42,655 nucleotides of DNA, taken from assembly GCA_021732005.1 (NCBI GenBank), contig JAKFVT010000049.1:1-42655 (forward strand). The letters run 5' to 3'. This document shows, in pieces, positions 33,976 to 40,170 of the stretch. Positions within the stretch are counted from its first letter, which is position 1. Each line of letters opens with the position of its first letter. The DNA comes from Mycobacterium sp. Its GTDB lineage: Bacteria > Actinomycetota > Actinomycetes > Mycobacteriales > Mycobacteriaceae. The notes under the pieces were generated by a model, which made no database searches, was not told where the DNA came from, and saw only the letters and a program-made list of their open reading frames with translations. The position numbers and the translations under genes were made by a program.

Positions 33976-34329
33976 ATGGGTATGAGCAAGCATCGACCTC
34001 GTAAACCTCAGAGCCGCAACGTAAGTACGGGTCGAATGCAAGGGCGAGGATGGGCTGCGATTCGTGCGCGCATTCTCAAACGCGATAGCGGGTTATGCCA
34101 GGACCGTGAGTGGGGTTGTGAGGTCCACGCCGTGGAGGTACACCACATAGTGCCCATCGAATTAGGTGGCACGAACGAAGACGACAACCTGGTAAGCCTT
34201 TGTGCGCCATGCCATCAACGACGCACCAACGAACAGCGTCAGGACCGTCAGGCCCGCAGGAATATGGAGAAGCGCGAGGCCCGTCGTCGCAATCATCCAG
34301 GCAGGAAAGACCGGCACGAACCCGCGTGA
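33976..34329 (+). CDS. HNH endonuclease
   Basis: This 117-residue basic protein has the HNH core: a Cys pair partner LCQDREWGCEVHA, then VHHIVPIELGGTNEDDNLVSLCAPCHQRR, giving His-His, Asn and His with a zinc-type Cys-x2-Cys. Such HNH proteins often lie at phage genome ends next to cos and the terminase, and assist DNA cleavage in packaging. Here no terminase gene follows, which would fit a satellite that lends its HNH to a helper terminase. The start could be ATG 33976 or the Met two codons later; neither has a strong ribosome-binding site. Confidence 0.88.
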   Translation: MGMSKHRPRKPQSRNVSTGRMQGRGWAAIRARILKRDSGLCQDREWGCEVHAVEVHHIVPIELGGTNEDDNLVSLCAPCHQRRTNEQRQDRQARRNMEKREARRRNHPGRKDRHEPA

Positions 34330-34670
34330 GTTTGTGAGTGGGTGCGTCGAAGAATGACCCCTGGGGGCCACCCCCCACCCTGCGCTCGTGGCCACCGTAG
34401 AGGCTTTGTCGCTCGGACTGTGCCCGAGTTCCCCAGAGTAAAATGGGAAGGCTTTGTACGCAGTCGATTCCGGCGCTAATCAGGCCATATGAGGTTGAAC
34501 TCGCCTGTTGCAACCTCGATTTGACCGCGGTATACGCGTGCGCTGTGTGGGCACGGGCGTCTGTGCGTCCCCGTACGCGCCTGCGTTTGCGTTCGCGTGT
34601 GACGTGTCGTGCGCGCGCTCGTCGGGCGTCACGGCTGAGCCGAGGTTCTTTGTAGACGCTTCGCGCGTAG
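34330..34670. other. convergent gap after HNH gene
   Basis: This is a gap of 341 bp between the plus-strand HNH gene and the minus-strand HEPN gene. It contains a G/C-tract with GGGGG-CCA-CCCCC symmetry near 34360-34376, and GAGGTTG/CAACCTC (34491-34517), a 7-bp stem usable as a bidirectional terminator. The right part is unusually rich in CG and GY steps. By position next to HNH it is where a cos or packaging site could lie, but no known cos sequence is recognised. Short frames here look random. Confidence 0.4.
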
Positions 34671-35210
34671 CTACTTCGGCGACTTTTGGTTGATGCTCGG
34701 TATGCGATTGAGAAGCTCGGAGACGTAGCCGAGCGCTTCATTGAGCGTTGGCGCGTAGCCCGTCGGATGGGCGCACTCGTTGCGTTTCGATAGAAGCCCA
34801 TGAAGCGCTTTCATCTCAGCCTTATTGAGCAGCTTCACTTCTTTCGCGGCCGCGACTAGCTGGTGCTCGGTCACGTTCTCTTTCAGGTCGTCGAGGCTTG
34901 TCCACTGCGACCAGTTGGGGTACCTCTGGTGAAGTGCGACCAGATTGTCGGACGCTAACTTCTCTTGGAGGAAGTCCATAAACGCGGCCCAGGCCATGAC
35001 CGTAGCTGCCCGGTAGAGCCTGGCCTCCATCGCACGGATCGACTCATTCAACAGTTCCGTCTGCTTCAAGTTCAGAATGGTTATCTGCTTGCGCGTATCG
35101 GAAAGCGTGACTATGCGCGACGGGGCAGCCTCATGTGTGGAGAGCAGCGTGTGCGCGGCACGTTCGAAGTTTGACGCGCGGCGCCGAAAATCCTCAACCC
35201 CCAGGGTCAC
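34671..35210 (-). CDS. HEPN-domain protein (putative RNase effector)
   Basis: This 179-residue, mostly helical protein carries the HEPN RNase motif R-N-x3-H as RNECAH (Arg143-His148). It sits in LLSKRNECAHPTGYAPTLNEALGYVSELLNRI, preceded by ESIRAMEARLYRAATVMAWAAFMDFLQEKL, a pattern like the RiboL-PSP/MAE_28990 HEPN groups. HEPN proteins with this motif are metal-independent RNases in toxin-antitoxin, abortive-infection and CRISPR-linked systems. Its GTG overlaps the stop of the DUF5343 gene by 4 bp (GTGA), so the two are a coupled pair. Its motif is intact, so activity is expected but unproven. Confidence 0.8.
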   Translation of the reverse strand: MTLGVEDFRRRASNFERAAHTLLSTHEAAPSRIVTLSDTRKQITILNLKQTELLNESIRAMEARLYRAATVMAWAAFMDFLQEKLASDNLVALHQRYPNWSQWTSLDDLKENVTEHQLVAAAKEVKLLNKAEMKALHGLLSKRNECAHPTGYAPTLNEALGYVSELLNRIPSINQKSPK

Positions 35211-35887
35211 TCGGGGTCCGGAAAGAGATGAGTCTTCATGGCTTTGAAAAAGGACTCGAAAGTCTGCTCGTCCGCGCCTTCAGGAAGCGTCAGCTGGACG
35301 TTGATGTTGACCGTCAAGCCATTAGACGCGGCGGGGGTGCGACTGACCACTGCGGCGTTCTGAGGCGCTTCGTCCTGCGGTGTGGCTGGCGCCGCCTGAT
35401 CGGTGGACGTCGATGCGCCTGAACCACTGTCGGTGAATTCCGCCTCTGCGACAAGAGCCTTGAACGTCAGCACCATTTTGTTCACGACGTCCTTGCCCGA
35501 CGTCGTGCTTGTGCGAAATACGTGCTCAAGGTCTTCGTTGGATCGAGCGTGTGCATCCGGGTACACAGCGTAAAGAGTTTGGTATCCGGTCTTTATCGCG
35601 CGACCAAGCACCGCTTTATGGTCGCGTCCTCGATATTCCTGCCACGCAGGAGTTGGGACGCTGGACGAGTCGGCTAAGCCGATGTAGCGCAAGACCCGCA
35701 GCATCGAGGTGTCATTGCCGCCATTGAAACCGACACTCTTCAGCCAAGAGGTGGTTGCCTTCGGCGGAATGCCCGTCTCTCGAATCTTCTTCAAGAGGAG
35801 AGGCAACCGGCCCGTGGTCGTGGCGTATGCAGGTTCGTCGTTTGCCACTGGTTGCCCCCAAGGAAGATTCAATGAACTGGAAACCAT
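35207..35887 (-). CDS. DUF5343 protein, partner of HEPN gene
   Basis: This 226-residue protein resembles the DUF5343 family: PLLLKKIRETGIPPKATTSWLKSVGFNGGNDTSMLRVLRYIGLADSSSVPTPAWQEYR..., a compact helical/winged part (about residues 28-140). A Ser/Thr/Ala/Gln-rich linker and the C-terminal module LTVNINVQLTLPEGADEQTFESFFKAMKTHL follow. No catalytic residues are recognised. It is first of the coupled pair and probably senses infection or restrains the HEPN RNase; that role is inference from the overlap and the satellite setting. Confidence 0.75.
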   Translation of the reverse strand: MVSSSLNLPWGQPVANDEPAYATTTGRLPLLLKKIRETGIPPKATTSWLKSVGFNGGNDTSMLRVLRYIGLADSSSVPTPAWQEYRGRDHKAVLGRAIKTGYQTLYAVYPDAHARSNEDLEHVFRTSTTSGKDVVNKMVLTFKALVAEAEFTDSGSGASTSTDQAAPATPQDEAPQNAAVVSRTPAASNGLTVNINVQLTLPEGADEQTFESFFKAMKTHLFPDPE

Positions 35888-35986
35888 AGCTCATGCGACG
35901 TCGGGTTACGGCGAGCAACACGCGGATGAATTGCCACCAGAAAGCCCCACACCCAAGTAGGGCGTAGGGCTGACGGGTCGGTGCGG

Positions 35987-36235
35987 TCAGGCGGACTTCG
36001 CTTCGTCGTCGGCGACGGGCTCGGCCTTGGCGACACGTGCGGCTGCGCGTTCGGCGACCCACGCGGGATAGGCCTTCTTGATCGCAGCGACGTTCGCCTT
36101 GGTGAACACGTACGACTTGCCATCACGCGATGACATGCCGTCGCCAGCGGCACGCAAGAACACGCGCAACTCCTTGGGGGTGATGTCCAGGGCCTCGGCG
36201 ACATCCTTAGAGGTGAGGTTGATGGGTGCGGACAT
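35987..36235 (-). CDS. Small helix-turn-helix protein
   Basis: This 82-residue protein has a helix-turn-helix-like start (INLTSKDVAEALDITPKELRVFLRAAGDG), a short strand region (KSYVFTKANVAAIKKAYPAWVAERAAARV), and a charged Ala-rich tail. Similar small proteins are common in mycobacterial phages and plasmids. ATG 36235 follows GGAG. It lies 99 bp upstream of the DUF5343 gene on the same strand and may regulate that pair or act as a recombination accessory near attR. Confidence 0.7.
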   Translation of the reverse strand: MSAPINLTSKDVAEALDITPKELRVFLRAAGDGMSSRDGKSYVFTKANVAAIKKAYPAWVAERAAARVAKAEPVADDEAKSA

Positions 36236-36340
36236 GGGGTGCTCCGTTCGTTGTCGATTGCATAGCTTGCCTAAGCAACGTAAGACACGAAGGGCTCGAG
36301 TCCATAAGACTTGGTCGTTGCCGCAGGTCAACCCCTTTGA

Positions 36341-36360
36341 TGTCACACGCGATGTCACAA
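36341..36360 (+). promoter_or_regulatory. right arm-type integrase site (candidate)
   Basis: TGTCACAC-GCGA-TGTCACAA differs by one base from 27323-27342 and lies 105 bp from the attR core, in non-coding DNA. A further inverted half-site GTGTGACA is at 36376-36383. Confidence 0.6.
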
Positions 36361-36465
36361 GTCATGCGTGAAACGGTGTGACAGTCGGTGATGGTCGACA
36401 ACAGACAAAGCCCAGGCAGTAAGGCCTTTTACGACAGCGCGTGAACCTCGGTGAACGTGCCTGCC

Positions 36466-36513
36466 CTGCCTCCGGAGCAGAAGGCCGCAGGTTCGAATCC
36501 TGCCGGGGGCACT
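36466..36513 (+). repeat. attR core
   Basis: This is the right 48-bp copy, identical to 27205-27252. It carries only the 3' half of the tRNA, so it is not a working tRNA gene. The bases on both sides differ from the left copy, which fixes the ends exactly. Confidence 0.95.
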
Positions 36514-36857
36514 CAGTTTGAAGCGGGATCCAGTTGAGGCGCGATGGCCAGATTCCTCGCACCGCATGAGGCAATCCTGCAGCGCCCCTTTGGATTTCAA
36601 TCGCGATCGAAAGCGCTCGAGCGGCGGCACCGAAGCCCGGCCGCCGACAGCGGCCACACCAGCCAGCGAATTTTGGTGCGCCTTTGCCGACACCGCGGCT
36701 CAACGAGCTCGCGCTGCGCGATCGCACCGCCGCCCCGGCCATCATCGCCGGTTCAGACCTGAATCACCGGCGAAGATCCATGCGAAGACTGTCAGTTGCG
36801 CGTACTTGTCCGGTACGGTCCAAACCAGCAAAGACAGGTTCGAGGACAGGATTGTCG
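36514..36857. other. chromosomal gap after attR
   Basis: This gap of 344 bp lies between the element and the first secreted-protein gene. It is again GC-rich. Open frames exist on both strands but none has a start signal or a family. The upstream part of the secreted-protein frame (from 36684) is not conserved in its paralogue and is treated as untranslated. No clear promoter was identified. Confidence 0.5.
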
Positions 36858-38348
36858 GTGGGGCGGGTCCAACGGAGTCGTAACGCGGCGCTCAGCGCGT
36901 TGGTCTCTAGTGCGCTTGCGGCCGGAGCATTCACCGCAACCCCCACAGCCCACGCCAACTGCTTCTCTGCATTCGGGTTGAACAACGGCAATGGCTGTAC
37001 GAGCAACCTGACCACTCTGGCGATAGCAATCGGCCCCGGCGCCACCGCAAATGCCGGGAACGCCCTGTTCGGCGGCGCCATCGCGATTGGCAACGGCGCC
37101 ACTGCCCTCACCAATATTGCGGCGTTCACCTTCGCCGGAGCGTTCGGCAACGGTTCGTCCGCGGCCACGCTCGGGTCGCTCCTCGGAATCAACCTCCAAT
37201 TCGGTCCGGGTACCGCGTCGACCCTCGGCGGAATGCTCAACTTCGTTCTCGGCGCCTCAGCTCCCGGCAGTGTGCCGAATTCCACTGGCGCCGTCGGCCT
37301 TGGCAACATCACCATCCAACTCGGTCCGGGCACGGCGTCAACGGTCGGCGGCTTCAATATCGCGCTCGGTCTGCCCAACGGCGGTGGAGGTCAGACGACC
37401 GGCGCCGCCGGCGTTGGCAACCTCTCTCTGAACTTCGGAGCGGGGACGGTAACGACCGTCGGCCTCCTCAACCTCGCCTTGAGCATTCTGCGTAATGGCG
37501 GCGGGCTGCAATCGACCGCGGCGGGCGGCATCGGAGCCTGGGCTCTCAATCTGCTCGGCGACGCGGGCAGTGTGTTCGCACAGGGCGTCTTCACCACGGC
37601 CGCGAATCTTCTGGGCACGAACACCGTGGAGATACAAGGTCTGTTCAGTCTGGCCGCGAACCTCATCGGAACCGGCAACGTGATTCAGCTCTTGTCGCAG
37701 ACCGGCTTTCCCGTGCTGTTCAGTTCAGTGGTGAACTCCTGGGGCATCGGCAACGTGCTCGACGCCGTCAACGGCCCGCTGTCCTTCATGCTGTCGTTCA
37801 ACCAGGAAGCAGCCTCGCTCTTCCTCAAAGGGCCGGGGATCAACCTCAACAACTTCCACCTGCCGACGTTCTCCCTCCCGGCGTTCGCGACGCCGACGGC
37901 CCACGCGCCCAACCTGCCGTCGTTCGACCCGCCGTCACTGCAGCTGCCGACGGTGCACCTTCCGGCGGCCGGGAGTGGGTCTGGCGGATCGAGCGGCGGA
38001 ACCGGCGGATCCGAGGAAGGGGTCGGCGGCAGCGGGCGGCAGTCCGAGCCGCTGCGCACCACGCCCACCACCACCACGAGCGCGACCACCACACCGCCCG
38101 CCGCCAGCGACACCATCGCCACGACAATCCCCCGCGACGCGGCGGCCAACAAAACCGTCAATTCGGGCGGCGGCCGTCACCGCGCCCCCGAGACGACGGC
38201 CGCGAGCAATGACAGCGGCACGACGACGACCGCGTCTGGCGGCCGCCATCGGAAGCCGGACTCGGCAAGTGACTCCAGCGATAGTGCGAAGTCAGGCTCC
38301 AATGGCAGCGGCTCCGCCGGCGGCGGCGGAAAGCACCGGAAGCAGTAA
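36858..38348 (+). CDS. Secreted Gly/Asn-rich repeat protein (paralogue 1)
   Basis: This 496-residue exported protein has a Sec signal peptide (GRVQRSRNAALSALVSSALAAG...TAHA, cleavage about residue 33) followed by mature Asn-Cys. The start GTG 36858 (with CAGGA upstream) is chosen because this N terminus aligns over 35 residues without gaps with the paralogue at 38814. The mature part has two early Cys (NCFSAFG...GCTSNL) and repeats of the type GLGN(I/L)xxxxGPGTxxTxGxxN, suggesting a beta-solenoid. The C terminus has a Gly/Ser/Thr-rich disordered region with three basic GG(R/K)HR motifs. Function is unknown. Confidence 0.85.
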   Translation: MGRVQRSRNAALSALVSSALAAGAFTATPTAHANCFSAFGLNNGNGCTSNLTTLAIAIGPGATANAGNALFGGAIAIGNGATALTNIAAFTFAGAFGNGSSAATLGSLLGINLQFGPGTASTLGGMLNFVLGASAPGSVPNSTGAVGLGNITIQLGPGTASTVGGFNIALGLPNGGGGQTTGAAGVGNLSLNFGAGTVTTVGLLNLALSILRNGGGLQSTAAGGIGAWALNLLGDAGSVFAQGVFTTAANLLGTNTVEIQGLFSLAANLIGTGNVIQLLSQTGFPVLFSSVVNSWGIGNVLDAVNGPLSFMLSFNQEAASLFLKGPGINLNNFHLPTFSLPAFATPTAHAPNLPSFDPPSLQLPTVHLPAAGSGSGGSSGGTGGSEEGVGGSGRQSEPLRTTPTTTTSATTTPPAASDTIATTIPRDAAANKTVNSGGGRHRAPETTAASNDSGTTTTASGGRHRKPDSASDSSDSAKSGSNGSGSAGGGGKHRKQ

Positions 38349-38813
38349 CCGATCCGCTGTCGTGGCGGTTCGCTATTCGACGGCCGACCGCCGATACCCG
38401 TGCGGCCACACGGCAGACTCCAGCATCGTCTAGCAAGACATAGTTAAGAGTGGCAAATACTGGTGTTGCCGCCCGTGATGTTGCCAAAATGGTTGATACA
38501 GGTGTTGCGACACGGGCGTTGAGGCATCGACACCCCGCCAACAATGCGGCTGATTTCGGCGAGTCAACGCGCTGAGCGGATAACCGTTGATACCTACCTA
38601 AAACTGACTTAAGCTGCATATACACCCATCAAGACTGGCTGGCGTGCCAGCACATCCAATTAACTCGCTCACCATTCGCATCACGAGGTCGCGGGACCGT
38701 CAGGCCCACTCTCTGGAAAGCTTGGATGAATATCCGCCGGAAAAGCTGTAAGCTCCAACCGCGTCACGTACGGTCGCAGCCAGCAAAGATTTCACAACCT
38801 ATAGGGCTAATCG
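38349..38813. other. intergenic region between the two secreted paralogues
   Basis: No gene is supported in these 465 bp. GCCCGTG (38471-38477) and CACGGGC (38511-38517) form an inverted repeat. GGTGTTGC is repeated directly at 38462 and 38501, 39 bp apart, overlapping that stem. The region is AT-richer than its flanks towards 38620-38760, where the promoter of the next gene is expected, but no clear -35/-10 pair was found. Confidence 0.5.
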
Positions 38814-39950
38814 ATGAATCGAGTTCGCGCCAGAGGCGGCATGTTGCTTGGAGCCCTGGTTTCCGGCGCGCTCACTCTAGGAACTCTCGGTGAAGCCCCC
38901 GCAGCGAACGCCAACTGCGTGTCCGTCTTCGGCATCGGCAACGGCGGGGGCTGCACAAGCAACCTGACCAGTTTTGCGATCGCCATCGGCACCAACGCCG
39001 TGGCGAACGCCGGCAACGGATTCTTCAGCGGCGCGATTTCGTTAGGCAACAACGCAGCCACTGCGACGACCTTCAGCTTCCTCAGCTTCGCGGTGGCCAA
39101 CGGCGAGCAAGCCAGGGCGTCCACTCTTCCCGGACTCCTGAACTTCGCGTGGCAACAGGGACCAGGAAGCTCCGCAGCCATTGGCGCACTCAACTTCGCC
39201 ATCGGGATGATGATGAACGGAGCCGGGCCGCAATCGACGGGGGTCGCCGGCCTCGGCAACATCGCCCTGCAAATCGGGCCCGGCACCATGACCAACATCG
39301 GCAGCCTCAACCTCACACTTGCCAGTGCGTTAGGCGGAGACGGCACCAAGGCCACCAACGCCGGCGGCTTCGGTAACCTCGCGCTCAACATCGGAGACGC
39401 CGGAACCGCTTGGACGCAAGGATTTTTCAGCTCGACCACGAATTTCCTGGGTGACAGCATCGTCAAAGCCCAGGGCATTCTGACCGCGGCCGGGAACGTC
39501 CTGGGCAATGGGAACACCGTGTCCTCGTGGGGCCCGTTCCCTAACACCACCTTGAGCCTGGCGTTCAACTTCTTCGGCGACAACAACACCGTGACGGCCG
39601 GCTGGGGCCCGTTCGCTATTGCCGGGGCGGTCAGCCAAAATCTGAAGACGATCACGAGGTCGCTTCCGGGCATCGATATCAACGGGGTCATCGCCGGGGG
39701 TGCGGCAGCTGTCGGCAGCAGCAAGAAGGCTGCCACTCCTGCCGCTGCATCAAGCGGCGCCGAGGATGCACTCACGTCCACGTCCACGACCACGGCCACG
39801 GCCACGGCCACGGCCGGTAGTAAAAAGGCCACCAGTTCTCGGGGCAGCGGCCAGAAGAAGGCGGTCAGCCCATCGCCGTCCAGCGACAGCGGCAAGAAAG
39901 CCGCAAAATCGGCGCGCTCGGGCAGTTCTGGCAAGAATCAAGCAAACTGA
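38814..39950 (+). CDS. Secreted Gly/Asn-rich repeat protein (paralogue 2)
   Basis: This 378-residue exported protein has a Sec signal peptide (NRVRARGGMLLGALVSGALTLG...ANA, cleavage about residue 33). The mature protein starts NCVSVFGIGNGGGCTSNLTSFAIAIG, closely matching paralogue 1 including both Cys, which may form a disulfide. Repeats of the type GLGNIALQIGPGTMTNIGSLNLTLA follow to about residue 290. Then comes a Ser/Thr/Lys-rich tail with KK pairs (SKKAAT, QKKAVS, GKKAAKS) in place of the HR motifs. ATG 38814 follows AGGG. It is probably a cell-surface or secreted protein of unknown function, a tandem duplicate of the gene before it. Confidence 0.87.
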   Translation: MNRVRARGGMLLGALVSGALTLGTLGEAPAANANCVSVFGIGNGGGCTSNLTSFAIAIGTNAVANAGNGFFSGAISLGNNAATATTFSFLSFAVANGEQARASTLPGLLNFAWQQGPGSSAAIGALNFAIGMMMNGAGPQSTGVAGLGNIALQIGPGTMTNIGSLNLTLASALGGDGTKATNAGGFGNLALNIGDAGTAWTQGFFSSTTNFLGDSIVKAQGILTAAGNVLGNGNTVSSWGPFPNTTLSLAFNFFGDNNTVTAGWGPFAIAGAVSQNLKTITRSLPGIDINGVIAGGAAAVGSSKKAATPAAASSGAEDALTSTSTTTATATATAGSKKATSSRGSGQKKAVSPSPSSDSGKKAAKSARSGSSGKNQAN

Positions 39951-40170
39951 CTGTGTCGTTGCCAGAACACATTCTGTTCTAAAATTCCGCCATTGACCGC
40001 TGGGTTGGGCGTCCCCGCCATTGGGGTCTTTCGTCACCATAAGTGACATCTTCCTGCGGGTTTAGCGCGTTTTAGCAGCGGAGACACAGCAGTTCCCCAG
40101 AATCCCACTCATCGGCACAAAACGTTGCTACGCTTCGCAACTTGTAGTAATAGCCAATTGGGAGCAAACC
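39951..40170 (+). promoter_or_regulatory. intergenic region upstream of PGRS gene
   Basis: AGAACA-CATTC-TGTTCT followed by AAAATT (about 39966-39987) just after the upstream stop could be a weak terminator. GTCAC-CATAA-GTGAC (40033-40047) is an operator-like palindrome. TTGCTA (40125-40130) and TAATAG (40148-40153) are 17 bp apart and could be the promoter of the PGRS gene; a GGGAG ribosome-binding site lies 6 bp before its ATG. Confidence 0.4.

Larger units (their letters stand above)
27205..36513. mobile_element. tRNA-Arg-integrated phage-satellite-like element (about 9.26 kb)
   Basis: The element is bounded by perfect 48-bp direct repeats of the tRNA-Arg 3' half. Order: integrase and XRE repressor (minus), then excisionase-like gene, small genes, RepA-like ATPase, origin-like repeats, two small genes, HK97-fold capsid, two small genes including an HNH nuclease (plus), then HEPN, DUF5343 and HTH genes (minus). 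It is visibly less GC-rich than its flanks. Capsid without terminase, portal, protease or tail genes rules out an independent phage. Size and gene set resemble phiRv1/phiRv2 of M. tuberculosis and satellites that use a helper phage. It could also be a degraded prophage, but its reading frames look tight and undamaged. Confidence 0.9.

Noticed and set aside
34443..34655. Small plus-strand frame in the HNH-HEPN gap
   Set aside because: Arg-rich random-looking product with no start signal or neighbour overlap.
36466..36513. A second tRNA-Arg gene at the right end
   Set aside because: Only the 3' half is present. The acceptor 5' strand and D arm are missing, so it is attR, not a gene.
39966..39987. 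AGAACA-N5-TGTTCT as a LexA (SOS) box
   Set aside because: The mycobacterial SOS box is TCGAAC-N4-GTTCGA; spacing and outer bases do not match. A weak terminator is more likely.
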